A DNA stretch of 64,000 nt from Piper betle. Its lineage: Eukaryota; Streptophyta; Magnoliopsida; Piperales; Piperaceae. The stretch covers positions 46,318-110,317 of the forward strand of contig JAURVB010013619.1 in the NCBI GenBank assembly GCA_033002965.1, given 5' to 3'. Made by a program: the position numbers and the translations under genes. The stretch's first letter is position 1; each line of letters opens with the position of its first letter. Shown piece after piece: positions 47,481 through 61,623 of this stretch. Under the pieces are notes generated by a model. The model was not told where the DNA came from, did no database searches, and worked only from the letters and a program-made list of their open reading frames with translations.

Positions 47481-49306
47481 TCCCTTGATAATCGTCCCCT
47501 GATCTATTTTTGCCATCTCCACCCCGACCGCCGGTGACCGCCGCCCTCCGTCACCTACACCACCGCCAGCCAGCGTTGCCATCGTCGCCCCTCTTCCATT
47601 CCTTTCCCTTCTTTCTCTTCCCCTTACCCCGTTCGCTGCCCCTGCTTTGTTTCACGGAGCGCTGGCGGCCTCGGCACAGCCAATTGCCTCGATGTCGTCG
47701 ACTTGTCACCAACCATCCCTTATCGTAGTCAACCTTTCATCCAAATTAAGGTGTGACAAGGCAGGCGCAGCGGGCATAACAACTGGCGCAGAGAGCGGGT
47801 GAGGCAGGCGTGCATGAGCGGTGGGGTGGAAGCTGGGCACAGCGGGGGCAAGTGGCACACAGCGGAGATGCAGGGGGATTTATTTATGGCCGTTGGATTC
47901 AATCCAATGGCTATAAATAAAATGGAGCACAACCAAGATGATTGTACTCTATTACATCCTCATTTTTCCTATATATATATATATATTTATATATTCAGTT
48001 CAGTCAACTTTGTTAAACTACGGTACCAAATGTGGTCTAAATTAAGCTGGTGTATATAAAGACTTTTAAGAATTTGAGTTAGTTGTGTATCTCCACACCA
48101 AATTGTATAAAGTTTAACCCCAATTTTTTGTAATTATTACAAAACTACTCCTATATTTATCATTTTCATTGCTGGAAAATATGCTTACCCTAAAATATAC
48201 TACATGATTATACTTATGCCAATAATATATTAAATTCAATATTTTTAAAGAAAGGGGCACCTAGCTTTTAGATTAAGAAGATAAAAAGTACATTCCGCCT
48301 TGCATATGAAATATCCAATCAAAAATTTTCCAGAGCAAAAAATATGAAACATCCAACTTGATTACAACGTGGATCATGTTTTTGCTTCGCGAGTCTATAA
48401 ATAATTAAATATTCATTTGAAAAACAAAAAAATTCATTATACCCAAAAACTTTCGAGAACATATAGTTAATTAATTGGTATTCAATCTATAATTGGAGCT
48501 AAAATCAACTCGTGGACCACCAGACCATTAAAGTATGAACTTGGGAAACGAATCGATACCGGGATATCCTTTTCTTCTCCATGAGAGGGTCACCTATCGG
48601 CTCAATTGAAATTTTTAGAAAATGGTCCCAAATGCGATGGTCAATCGGCCAAACCCAACTGATCATGTCTACTTAGAAAACTGTAATTTGAAGTCGAAAG
48701 ATATACGTTCGCCATTTCTGTTTGTGACGAAAACTTGAGCGGATTAGGTTTGGAACGTTGGGGGTTTGTTTTCTAACGTATGCGAGTTGTGTTTTGGACA
48801 TGCTAAAAAATCAATGCTGAGATCACACGTTGAAAGCAATGGGGAAACGAAATAAGCCCTTCAAAAATGTCTTCACGACAAGTCAAGTGACTCGGTTGAG
48901 AGCCATGAATCGGTCATCTAACACCTTCTCTGCTGCAGTTCAGTTGTATTTTGCTTCTTCGTCTTGTTTAGTTCGTCGCATGCCGGCGGCTAGCTTTATA
49001 AGAATATCTTACCCATTATCCTCCTATAGGATATAGAATAATGTAATATGGATTTTTTTACTATTTAACTTAATTTTATTGAATTATAACTAATATATAT
49101 ATCCTTATTTTATAGCGTGGGTGGCTTTATTCATGAACGCGAGTGAATGACGTCGGTATAATCATCTTATGTAAGCTGGTAGATTATAAGCTAGCCAAGA
49201 AGATTGTTGCAGAGAAAATGTTCCAAAATTTACACATGGATTGTCTTCTATAGCAATTTATTGACTTTGATGGAAGCGGAGCACTGGATCCTAACAAGAA
49301 CCGGTG
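47481..49306. other. GC-rich module then AT-rich intergenic DNA
   Basis: 47500-47720 is a GC-rich, Pro/Arg-codon segment directly after the 47.4-kb palindrome. An imperfect inverted repeat lies at about 47879-47925, with arms ATTTATTTATGGCCGTTGGA and its near-complement around a short loop. No supported gene. Confidence 0.45.
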
Positions 49307-49385
49307 TTGGCTCCTCCCCATGGGGACGCCCACGGGACGCAAGACATCCCCATCATTAATCCTCGTCTAGATGGGGAGGAGCCAA
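49307..49385. repeat. Perfect 15-bp inverted repeat with a 49-base loop
   Basis: TTGGCTCCTCCCCAT (49307-49321) pairs exactly with ATGGGGAGGAGCCAA (49371-49385). Inside the loop GGGGA and TCCCC could pair further. The hairpin is GC-rich in AT-rich surroundings. It may be a small foldback element or a hairpin RNA source; neither is shown. Confidence 0.6.
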
Positions 49386-52300
49386 AAAATTTTCCCTAAC
49401 AACTAGATGGTTCATAATTTGTTTACTTGAAAATTGACCAAAGGTGTAAATAAACCAGAGGAGAAAGCTATAACTTGGAATTAGACCCATTGATAGATGC
49501 ACGAGTAGATGATTTCATTCAATACTTCAACATATTAGAACAAGCAACTAGAAGGTCTTGTTGAACCATATTTTCCATCTCAAGATGTATTTTTTTCTAG
49601 AGAGGTTTCCTTTGTGGAACAAGTCCTAACAAAATAATACAAAGATACGGATCAACAATTTGTTGACCCAGTGGGAATCTCCATTTTGGATGCCGAATAT
49701 ATATATGTCGTATATAAAAACTCGATCTGGTTTATTATGAAGGTATAATATATTGCGCATTTAACTTACTATATATATATTGATATATCTACAAAAATTT
49801 TGTCACCATATATATCAAATTAGTAGACACACAAAAAAAAACAGTTTACCTTTGTTTAATAATGACAAATGAATATATGCCGGCAGATTTGTTAGAAAAT
49901 TAGATGATCAGTTTAGTTTTATTTTTGTATGCTGTTTCATTGTAGAATATCACGCTCAATGTGAGAATCATGCTGCTCCACTAATTGTACCCACAAAAAC
50001 TAGTCGGCTTAGACAAGTTGCAGCTGGTAATATTTCTATGGGACGTCGAGAAGGTCAACCAATCAATTACACCAAACACTCATTTTTATGAATTGTATGA
50101 GCTATCATATATGATCATCACCTAGTGTCGGCTCAATATATATTTAGCATGCTAAGCCCATCAGATTACAACCATGCATTTCACTGGCCATCAGATGCAA
50201 AATATCAAACTATGCCCTTGTTTATATCTGCCAAAAAGCAAATTTTATTTATTTTCTGTTTTTTTTAAAAACTACGGTAATGTTATAGTCACAATCAGGA
50301 CATAAAACATTGAACTTCTTTAATAGAATTAACGTGGAGCTAGTTGCTTGCTGAGGAGCATATATCCACCACTAATTAACTAAATATATTATCATGCAGC
50401 AAAATGCCTTTAGTTCACTACGTGATGAGTATCTGATCACACAAATATGTGTCATCAGATTGGCGAAAGTTGTGTATTAAATCAAGGGTGGTTGGTTGTT
50501 GCGTGTGGATAGTATGTTACAAGACAAATGTTTGCTAAACAATAGTATTCCAATTTAACTTCTATAGACCTTATGAACAAAAGCTAGCTTAAAGTCAAAT
50601 ACTTCAACTACAAGCTGACCCAACAAACCATATAGGAAGTCACACCTGCTAGCAGGCTACAAATAGAATTTGGATGCAGCTTGCAATATAATGTGTGAAT
50701 ATCATAGCGTTCTCTAAATTGGGGTGTAATCCAATTGGAGTAGTGTTCCGTCATGAAGGGTTTGGTATGCCATGATGAATGAGAAGCATTGAGTTTTTCC
50801 ATTGACGTCGTCGGAATTGTTGGTTTACAGGTTTTTGTGGGTTTTGCTTCTTCTAGATGGTCAATACGAAGGATGGCTTTTCTATTTATTTTGTTTTCTT
50901 TGCGTAGGGCAACTGTCATAATTATTCTTTTGCGTGAAGGCTCGAATATGAAGACACTTCTCCCGAATGGAGATACATTTCTCACATATATACATACACA
51001 GTATTTTAAGTCCAAATTTATTAATTGGGATAGGGTGTTTAATTAGGCATTGAGCATGAAATGTAATGAATAACTCTGAAAATTTTCGAATGCTGCTGTT
51101 CAATAATAATACATTCTTACATATGAAACGAGGTTTACCATTACCAACTTAATAATTAGGGTTTTAAAAAAGTTGTGGTACAAACAAATTAGGTTAGGAT
51201 TATTCCTGGTATACAGTGTGCGTTTGTTTCTCATTGGTTTTGAACATTGACAAATGAAATAAATAAGACTTTGGACTTTGTGAAGCTCATAATTCTAAAC
51301 TAGGGCCTCATTAGTACATCATTATCTGCAAAAATATCAATGATCGGTAAGGCCCATTAACCAGAGCTCAACACCATTAATAACGGCCCAATTGATTGGC
51401 CGGTAAAAAGCCCATGGGCTAATGACGATCATACAAACTGGGCTGGAATGGTATTACGAATACTTTAGCTTGACTTGCCGCACCAAGTCAATGGGTAAAA
51501 AGAGTTATTATTGCAAAAAAATCCTCCTTAGAAAATGAAATGCAAGAGAACGCCACAAATTTTTTGTTTTCTGTTTTTTATTTTTATTTTTTCAATTTTA
51601 ACAACAAAGTAGACCAATCGATGTTTTCAGCTCGAAATCGTAGTTTTTTTTTATACCGGGCACCAAAACGTGGCTTTGATATTTTGTTGTGCGTGTAGAC
51701 TGCAGAGCTATGATCTATCACGTTATTGTTGTGAACTTGACTGTTTAATTTGGTGAGAGCGAACAAAAAATTGAGAAGAATAAAATATTTTATCATTAAA
51801 TAAATACGTATTTAGTTAACTATAATTTAATAATTTGTATTCATTTAAGCTGATATAAAAAGTAGTTCTATACATTTTAATTAATATTTAATCTAACATT
51901 TATAATTATACCTTTTTTACATAAAATTCTATTTATTAAGTGATTTTTTTACAAAAGAAGTTAAATTTTATTAAAAATATTATATCCATGTACTTCAAAA
52001 ATGCTACCCCAAAATTTTTATTTTTATGGATCTAAGAGTTTAATGCATATTTAATTTACCTCAATTATTGAATACGCTTTTGGGTACTGATATTATTTGT
52101 AAAGGCCCAACTCAAATATATATTTTAAAATTTTTTTACAACCATGGATATATTTTAACCTTTACTAATAAAAAAATACTTATTTTAATTAAAAAATTCA
52201 CTTGTTAGAAAAGATAGAAATCCCAATTTATTTAGATAAACCTTCCAACCACCCAATCAAAGCATGTTAAGACAATCTGTATCTCTACTAATTTAGGTCT

Positions 52301-52636
52301 ATAATAATATGATTTAACTATTTATTAGTCCATTTTTTTTTGTAAAGTCTAACCCTAATATAGTAAAACTTTTATCTTTCAACACCATATTTTTGACCCG
52401 TCACCTTGTGAACCCTAATTTTCCATCCATACCAGCTTCAAGAAAACCCTCCTTCCCCCATCGTCTTCCTCACCCCAACCTCACCAAAACCCTCCCAATC
52501 CAGAAAAGCTCCCTGCTTTCTTTGTCGCAATTCGCCATTAGCGCCCAACCCAATCTCTTTCTCTTCCCAGGCCTCCCCCGACTCTATCTTGCCGAACAAG
52601 GTCAGAGCTTGGAGCTTCCATCGCCGTTATCTGTCC
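49386..52636. other. Intergenic region upstream of the TMEM230-like gene
   Basis: A 135-codon minus frame (50608-51015) has no family. Around 51340-51450 several GGCCCA/TGGGCC words cluster about 1.2 kb before the TMEM230-like start. The last 250 bp are C-rich and should contain its 5' UTR; the 92-codon frame there (52393-52671) overlaps the start region and is not a separate gene. Confidence 0.45.
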
Positions 52637-53037
52637 ATGGCGTACGTCGACCACGCCTTCTCCATCACTGACAACGACGATCTCATGCTGGAGTCGACGT
52701 ACGTGATCAACAACCGGCCCCCCATCAAGGAGATCGCCCTCGCCCTCTCTCCTCGTCTTCGGAACCCTAGGCATCGTTTTGGGCGTCTTCATGGCCTGCA
52801 ACCGCGTCGGCGGCGACACCTCCCATGGTACTTGGAAACCTTGAATCTGACTTCGAGATCGTCAATCTTTTATTTTCTTGGATTTGATGTGCTTGGTTGC
52901 GAATCTGCGATTGCAGGGTTGTTCTTGCGGTGCTTGGGGCGCTTCTGTTCATACCGGGCTTCTATTACACCAGGATAGCCTACTATGCCTATAAGGGTTA
53001 CAAAGGCTTCTCCTTTTCCAACATACCGCCGGTTTAG
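52637..53037 (+). CDS. TMEM230-like small membrane protein, 2 exons, with offsetting indels
   Basis: Exons are 52637-52827 and 52917-53037. The protein begins MAYVDHAFSITDNDDLMLES with YVINNRPPIKEIALAL and ends GFYYTRIAYYAYKGYKGFSF plus SNIPPV, the signature ends of plant TMEM230/UPF0414 proteins. These are two-helix proteins of secretory and endosomal vesicles. Normal members have a first membrane helix after KEIALA. Here the CT run at 52745-52754 is two bases short and TTCTTGCGG at 52922-52930 is one base short. The two deletions add up to three. The frame therefore stays open for 103 residues, but about 30 residues between are read out of frame as an Arg-rich stretch and the first helix is lost. 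Sequencing error is the simplest explanation; a real altered allele is possible. Confidence 0.85.
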
Positions 53038-56000
53038 CCCTGTTGTGGTGGTAATTTGTCTATCTGAGCTGTGTGGGCATCTCTTTGTACAGATATCATC
53101 GAGGCCCTCTGTGTTTTTTTATTTTGATTGTCTTGTTTGGATGGTGTTTATGCTTTTAGATGTGAGTGCTTTGAGTCCCCATGGATGGGAGACTATTGCT
53201 ACTGTAGAGATTAATTTGGAAGGTAATGTAATTGACTGTTTCTCTGCGGAAGTATACTACTACGTTCACCAGCTGTGCTCTTATTTGTACATGTTCTTTA
53301 TGTACTATGCGCTTGAGTTGTTTTATGAATCTATTGTTTGTCTGCCTATTTGGTCAAAAGCATAGATTGTACTGAATCGTTCTTCTCTGAGTGCTAATAT
53401 CCTAGATTTTTTACTTTATATTTTCTTCTAAATGTTACAACTTTCTCCCACATTTTTTAATGTATGATGGAATGGTCTATTGATGGTCAAACAAAGTTTT
53501 ACTTGTACCTTCTTTGGTATTTTTGTTTCACTTTTTCTAGTATTTTTTTATATACAGATGGTTCTTTTTCAAATGGGACTATGTGAGTGTGGATAGGGAC
53601 ATCTGTTTTTTTGTTAATCATGGTTCTGCCGATGGTCTTCAATTGTTATTGGTTTGTTCTTGTAGGTAGTGAATTGATGTGCACAGCGTTGTCACTTGAT
53701 TATTTTATGATGACTTATCTCTAGGTATCTGATAATTGAAAATTGGAAATTACATGTTACGTGTTTGCCATTTATGTTTCTGAGATTCTTCTAGTTCTTA
53801 TGATTCAGGTAGCAAGCTAGGTTAACTGACGCATTTTAACCTTTAAATAGCACACACGCTAAGTTTCTAAAGATTGCAGAAGTGAAGCTTTATAAGTCAG
53901 TTCGGATAGATGATGTTGTTATTTGAGAGTGTAGTTTATACTATTGAAGTATGTCGAACAGCTTAGGATGGAGAGCATGAATCAATGCGTCAGTTACATT
54001 CAGTTTTGGTATTTGTTTTTCTATTTTCTTGTGGTATTCTTTACTTTGAAGTGGGTTCTGTTATGAAGTGATATAAGTGATAGCATGAAACATTGGTTAG
54101 AGTTGGGCGGGTTGTACATTTCGATAGACATCTAGAGGTATCCTTGGTAACCGATGTAAGCTAGATGGATAATGGAGTTGAATATTTTTCTTAGGCTTGT
54201 TACTGTTTCTATTTGTCGAAGATGAAGTTGTATGAAAGAGATGAGTATAGAGCTTGTTCTTAATGTTCGTAAAATTGTCAGGGTATTTTTCTGTGAAATG
54301 CCTTCAAACTCATTTGGCGCCAGATTTGTTCTTCTCTATCTCTAATTAAAAATAAATAAAATAGCCAGACTAGTGAAGAATTTATCTTTCCTGTAATATG
54401 AAAAATAAGAAACGGACTGTTACTCCTCAAAGTTCATTGCTACACTACCAATTCTTCCTTGTGAGTATGTTGAGTGGTTTCCTGTCTCTTGTTTGTCTGC
54501 TCATTTAGTAAGCATGGATTAGAAGATAATAATTCACATTTGTGAGCTAAATTGCCTAGATTTGAGATGGTCTAATTGTGTCCCTTTCTGTAGAATTACA
54601 CGTAGTTTCATAAGTTTCTGTTACATGTACATTTTAATGGATTGGTCAATTCGTGGTCAAACCAGCTTTACTTGTGCTTTTTATGGTGTTTTTTGTTTCT
54701 TTTTTATCAACTATTTTTTAATATCATTATATACTGTTGTTTTGCTTTCGCTCGTGAGTGTGGAGTGTGGGGTGTGAATTTCTGCGTTATATGTACATCT
54801 TGTTTTCAACTTGGCCACAGTCCTGTGCTGAGGAGTATCAAATGCGTAAAATTGAGCTTTTACGCTTGTTTGTAATTGTCCAGTATACAGGGTTTGATGA
54901 CCGGAGAAGTTTGATATTTCGCATACTGATAATCTAATTGGCACAATGGTTTTAGAGACTTGAAGTTGTCTGCAATGTGCAAGTAGAAATCTAGAGAACG
55001 CTTAAACTTCTCATCTTTAATTGATGTTTGATAGAACATACACTTTCACCGTTAAAGATATTGGACGATAATCATAGTATTTACTGTTTCACATTGATTG
55101 AGCAGCTTTACTCGAGCAGTATGATAAAGCAGAACTATGGTACTTTAACTGTTTTAAGAATCTTAATATCTTTCAGGTATGACTTGCAGGTACGTACATA
55201 TATCATAGAATTCGTCGAGCATTTTTTCTTTTCCGGAAGGTAATAAAAATTTTCTGTGTAGCCGGGTGGATTTAAATCATACGTAGAGTAAACAACACTT
55301 CTGGTTATTATAAACCATGCTTCCTGGCCGTATTACGTAAGAACCCACCACACACTTGGTATTTGTTTTGACAAAAAGATAATTTGCCATTGAAACATTA
55401 TTTGTTGTTGTATATGCTATTTTTTTCTGTGGGTTTTGTTGTCAAATGAAACAAGTTCACACATGAATATCATTGTTCACCGTTACGAGTGGATTGTGTG
55501 TTCCAAGATCATCCTGGAGGTGACAAATGTAAGATAAATTGATAAGTATTCAGTTGAAAGTATTTCCTAGGCCGCCACTGTTTATTTTTTAATTAAAGTT
55601 TGCAAGATAAAACACTGCTATATTACCATATGCGAAGGAAGTTGGAAGAAAGAAGATAGACGAAGAGATTTCATCTGAAGGCTTTGTAACAGCGTGAAGG
55701 TAGCTTATGATGTGAAGTGCTTTTTAATTCTTTCATTGAAAAGATTCGTGTACACTTCTTCCTTAAGACTAATGAACAATTTTCTTTTTCTGTAATTCAA
55801 GAATAGCAACAACGATACCCTTTGTCAAGGAAAATAGTTTAACCCCTTCCACAACTTCAAATCAAATGGAAAAAGGGGATAGTGTAAGTTGTGACTTGTG
55901 AGGTCTTAGATTCCAGCTTGGGTGGCCATTGCGGTACCGGCGAAATTTAATTTGTCCCAAGTATGAGTGACTGCTGAGAAGGGCTTGCACATCGTCTCTT

Positions 56001-56420
56001 TGTCCATACTGTTTCCCTTGAAAAACATCTTGTATATACGGTACAAGTTGTATAGTTCTTAATAAAGTTGTTCACAACTGACTACAGTTGTATGGACTTA
56101 TATATGTGGACAAAACAACGAACTATTAAGTGTCAATTAAGACTGTCCAGCCAAACGTCTGGTCTTGTGAGGCCCAGAATTCTCCGCGAGCGATGATGAC
56201 GTTTGCTTTTCTTCACTTGATATTAAGCCATGAAGTGCAAGAAAATTCCTCTACACCCACTGCTTAACGCATGGCCCTTATTTTTTGACATAATGAATTT
56301 TTGACATGTAAGTAATTTGGTAATGATAGAAAGATATTGCATATTTTTCCAATTGCTTGGCGATAGCAACCTCGTTTTCATGATGGACAAGCACCGATTA
56401 AAAAACATTGGCAATTGCTC

Positions 56421-56469
<49 letters not shown>

Positions 56470-58377
56470 CAAGCTATGTGTTTTATTTGGAGAAAATTAG
56501 TGGATCTCACTACCCAAAATTTACATAGATAAATATAAAAATAAATAAAAAGGTTATTCATAAATTCTAAACTCAATCTAATGCTTTTAATAATTTCATT
56601 TCAATTATCAAAATAATTCTAATAAAAATTAATTTTATATTATCGTTAAACTTGTGTATTTTTTTAAAATTTAAAAATAGGTCATTTTGGTGTAAAAAAA
56701 TGAAAATTTTATCTACATCCTACTTATGAGCTCTATTTTGATACATGTAAACCTCAGTATATGAGACCAAATAAAAAATATTCAAATTAAAGGTATAGCC
56801 CATGTTAATTTTTACCTGATTGAAAACATAATAATTTTAATTTATATCGATATATTGATATTTTAATTTTAATTGATAATTTTATTTATTTATAGTTATT
56901 TAAAAGAGAATCAAATGTGCTTTGACTCAAATTAGATATAATAACTTGGTTTAATAAAGATTCTTACTTATTGTTAATATTTGTTAGTAAATACATAATA
57001 AATTAATTAAATGTTTTACAATGTTTTACGTACCTATAATAAAAAGAAATTTTAACAAATCTAGATAAATAATATACACTACAATTAATAATATTATTCA
57101 AAATAATATTAATATTATTAAAATAATAATTAATTTAGGATTAATAATATATATGGTTTAAGATTATTTTTAAATTTATTTTTCAATATACATCATAATT
57201 AATAGATATATTCCCAATAAGAGTGATTGAAAATTGTGTAATTTTTAATAATATATTTAGTTTTAATTAAAATATATTAGTTTTAATTAAGTTTTATTTA
57301 TTTATTTATAGCTATTTGAAGAATTAACTATAATTTGACTCGAATTAGATATCTTAACTTAGTTTAAGATCCTTGCTACTTCTAATAATTATTCATAGAC
57401 AAATAAATACTTAACTTTTTTTTGAATTATGATATGATAAGTAAAATTATAAAATTTGAGTTTTCCCTTTGATTTTATTTTATTGACTAACTCAAGTTGG
57501 TTTGGTTCAATTTGATTTGATATGAGCGAGTTGAATTTATTATTCAAATATTATTGGTACTTGATTATTTGATGTATATTTATACAAGATTGTTTTATGG
57601 ATTGTTTATTGTACCGAGCTAACCATAGTTTTAGATAAATTTATACAAGATTGATTATTCCCTTTGATTGTATATTTACACTACCAGATTTTCAAGTGGT
57701 ACATGGTATGCATGATTTAGCCTGACTCAACTGGCTTGAGTTGAATTTGGGAGGTTATATTGGATTTAATATTTAATTATATTTTTCCCACTTCAAAAGA
57801 AATTTTATAAGAACCTTCCCAAATTTCTCAAGAAATATCTTTGTGCTCGTAGAGAAGCAAAAGAAACCTCCTCATACATTATGGTTTTCCATATTAACAC
57901 TGTCTTCGTTTACTCTGCCATGCGTCGGTGATTCAAATGCCTCCAACAATGACCTCTGTCAAGGCCTAGATTGCCACTTTTATTGTTTTCTGACTGCCAC
58001 CTTCTAAAGGGTGATCCTGCCCGATCGTTGACTACCTTTTATACTAAATTTCATAATTTTATCCCACATATGTATATGCATGATGGGATGGTATTGTTGG
58101 TCAAACTAGCATTACTTTACTTTGTTTGATGCTTTTTGTTTCGTTCAATTCAAGTATTACTTTCCATGTAAAGCACTTTTATAGAAACCTGCAATGTGGT
58201 TTAAATATTATGAATAAGCCCATAATGTTTATTCGGGTCCAGTAGATTATATATATATGTACAACAACTTTGTTATTGTCCAACATAATGCGTACACTCA
58301 TAATGAAAAGACAAACAAATTATAGAGTTTCAACAAATAACATGCTATGTACTTAACAACACTTGTCAAATTTGTAC
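53038..58377. other. Long gene-free region with three diverged copies of one sequence
   Basis: No supported gene. A related stretch occurs at about 53400-53560, 54550-54740 and 57960-58170, sharing GG-TGGTCAAAC-AGC-TTACTT and a following TTTTTGTTTC. The first lies just past the TMEM230-like gene. A TA run lies at about 56427-56465. From about 56560 to 57600 the DNA is extremely AT-rich. Confidence 0.45.
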
Positions 58378-58516
58378 TTAAATAAATCTCATACGTACTA
58401 CATGATCCTTAAATATCTTTGGTAACATGTCTTTCGTCAAAGGATTTGCAATTGCCAATTCAGTGCTAATGTATTTGATTAGCACTTCATTTACTTTAAA
58501 GTGCTAATAGCTAAAT
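58378..58516 (-). mobile_element. Ty1-copia pol remnant, C-terminal end of RNase H
   Basis: Minus strand reads VLIKYISTELAIANPLTKDM, then LPKIFKDHVVRMRFI and a stop at 58380-58378, matching the end of copia polyproteins. It is the downstream half of a remnant whose upstream half lies at 61624-62000; element C separates them. Several frameshifts make it non-functional. Confidence 0.75.
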
Positions 58517-61500
58517 TGTAACACCTCTATTTCGATTCACCTAAGAACCTAATTAGAAATATTACGATTGAGATGAGTCATGTCTAAAGATACAAATAGG
58601 TAAGACTCAATCAATAAAATAGATTGAAGCAACCCGTTTGGTGTCTTGAGAATGGAAGATATTACTAAATATGCGTGAAAACTCATCAAATATAAATAAA
58701 AATATGAAAGAAAATAATTACGCCGATTTCAAGTGTGTGCAGCGTTTATCTGTCCTCCCATCAAAACTAACTCAGGAATACAAAACCTATATATATAATA
58801 TAAAAAAATGTTAGTAATAGATGTCACTGGTTCAAAAAATTACTAAATATCAAACTGTCAAATGAGAAATGACTCTAATTTGAAAGAAAACTATTGTATA
58901 CTTTTACTAAACTCTCCATAAGGGCATCTACTTAGAAGCCATCTAACTGCAGACTAGATAGCGTCTTGAACTGACTAGCATTATACCTCTCTCGACATTT
59001 TCTCATTTTTCTCTGATCCTTTGGGACTACTAGTATATCCTAAGCCATCTCCTTTCCTTCAAATTCACCTAGCTTTAAGCACGAAGGTCAAGTACTCTTA
59101 TGCAGTCGCCTTCAAAACCCTTTAAACCCTATGTCAGAATGTGCGCCATACTAAACAGTACCCACAAACCTCCACGTTTATCCAGTGTGAAGAAACTCAA
59201 AAGGCGGAGTTATTAGGATCCCTCGAGACTGGATCAACCCGCTCACTAATCCAGAGCCCGTTGTGACTAGCACGTGCACCGGCTAATGGTACATGTGAGT
59301 CAGCTTCACCATCTCTCTTCTCATTGAAAACTTGAAAAAATTATATATAGGGCTGAAGATTTATATAATAGTCCTGAAGGTAACTTGCGATGGATCTTGT
59401 TTTCGAAATCAGACTTGATAGATCTCATCTTCAATGGTTATTACTTTGGAAAACTATTAGACAAAATGGCACTAGTTAAGTGGGATCCGATAAAATACCA
59501 CTTAACTAGTCTTGCAATCACTAAATTAAAACATGATGGAATAGAACAACAAGCAAAGACGAGTTCTAAATAAACTTATGGTCCAAACTCTAAGCGTGAT
59601 ATCTAATCCACGGTAAGCTCAAACTCCAAAACCTACATCAAAACTCATTACTAAGTAAACTATTTATATCTCTATATGATGCATGGTCATGGTGTGTACT
59701 CACATCATTAATAACACCACAATAAAAGACAATGTTAAACAAACCTACACCTAAACATCCAACATGCAAATCGAGGCATAATAAGTAAATAAATAACTAA
59801 ATTCATGGATAGATGGATAAATAATAGACACGTGAAAATAAATAATACTGTAATTATAAAATAATAATATAATTATACTATATAAATACACAGTAATACG
59901 AGTAAATATCAACATATACTCGTGTTAGTAACTATATAAATAAATAAATAAATAATAATTAGATAAATAAATAAATAAATATTTAATATTAATTAATCAC
60001 GAATAATAATAGTACAACCATTTAATAAAAATATATAATTAAACACAAATAAATAATAACATGCACGCAACGAACAAATATATATATATATATATATATA
60101 ATATATAAGATTAATAAGATTGCTATTAATAAGTAAATATATCATTAATATTAATAAATAATCTCATACATAAACATTATATTCAATAAATATATAAATA
60201 ACAAAAAGTGAATAATAATGAATAAATAAATAAATAAATAGATAAATAAATAATAACTGTAATATCAATCCAAATATACTAAATCATATGAATATATACC
60301 TAAACTAATATAAGGGTTTTCAAATTACCAAAATCGGTCAAGAAATGGTTAAAAACGGGTTAAAACGATAAACAGAGTCAACTGGGGTGAACTAAATTGA
60401 GTCAAATGAGCTGAACCATCTTGGTCTAGGTTAACTGAAAAATGGGCTAGGTTCGCTAGGCAGACACGAGCACAAACTGGCATACGAACGCCAACGAGGG
60501 AAAACATGTAGAACGTAGGAATTGGGCCCCCCAACGGTGGCTGCCGTTGAAAAATGTTGATGGTGGTGCAATAGAGGCTGCTGCCGATTGCAATATACAA
60601 AGGGGTGGACAAGGAATGTGATGGTCATGACGATCGACAAAGTCCGGCCATTGGTTGGTCAAAAAGTGGCAAAATTGATGACAAGTGTGGCGACGTCGTT
60701 AGCAGTGATCTCGGCCATAGTTGTGGGTAGTCTTAAAAGAAAGATCTCCGCGAGGGCAAACTGTCTAGGTAGTCGGCCTTACCAGGGATGAAAAATAGTC
60801 TGAAAGGCGGAGGCGACAGTGGAAACTGGCGATAAAAGCGTCGTCGCTAGTGGCTACTACGGTGGTGCCAGTGGTGGTGACTGGTATGGAACAATAGCCG
60901 GCTACGATGCACTCACAATCGTATCGGTCAGGTGGCCGAAGGCTCGCCGACAGTGCTAGTGTGCAACAATAAAAAATAATGGGAAAAAACCAAGCTTTTG
61001 GTTTTAATTTTTATTGAATGGTTCATATCTATATGCCATATATATGATATGAACTATATATAACTATATATATATATGACCTATATATATATATATATAT
61101 ATATATATGGACAAAAAGCTCATATTAAGACCGTCTAAAATCAGAATTGACTTGAGGCCTAAAAGTGACTATACACAAAAATTGAGTCAAGAAGGCTAAA
61201 TGGGCTTCGAAACTTTGAACTCAATCGGACAAAAATCTGCGACTCAAATCAAACGAGACCTATAAGGGCAATTCGGTAGTTTAAAATCCCTAAGATGCAT
61301 GTAAATAAGATACCCTTAAAATTTTAACAGATACTAAACGCTACAACGACCTAGATCTAGAGATAACCCGTTACTAACACATAAAAAAATCTGTATACTT
61401 AGTGTATACACTGATAACTCATGCTTTATTATAATATAATTGAAGTTATCATCTACATATTGGGCATACTCAGCTTTCATAACATGCTCATATGGCCATC

Positions 61501-61623
61501 TGGGCCCCATACTTAGGGTTTGAAAATTGGTCTGGCTTGAACTCATTTGAACCAACTCGAGACTGGCCCAAACAGTATAAAAGTACAAGCGAGTAAAACC
61601 CTAACCGAAGCTGGGGTTTTATG
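58517..61623 (+). mobile_element. LTR-like element C (probable solo LTR), 3107 bp
   Basis: It begins TGTAACACCTCTATTTCG and ends GGGGTTTTATG, with the 5-bp duplication TAAAT on both sides (58512-58516 and 61624-61628). It is collinear with element A. The final ATG replaces the usual ACA, so the end has mutated. A GC-richer patch at about 60480-60960 corresponds to 35030-35560 in A. TA runs lie near 60078-60102 and 61082-61108. No gag or pol domain. Confidence 0.75.

Noticed and set aside
50608..51015. 135-codon minus-strand open frame
   Set aside because: No recognisable motif and overlapping frames of similar length on both strands.
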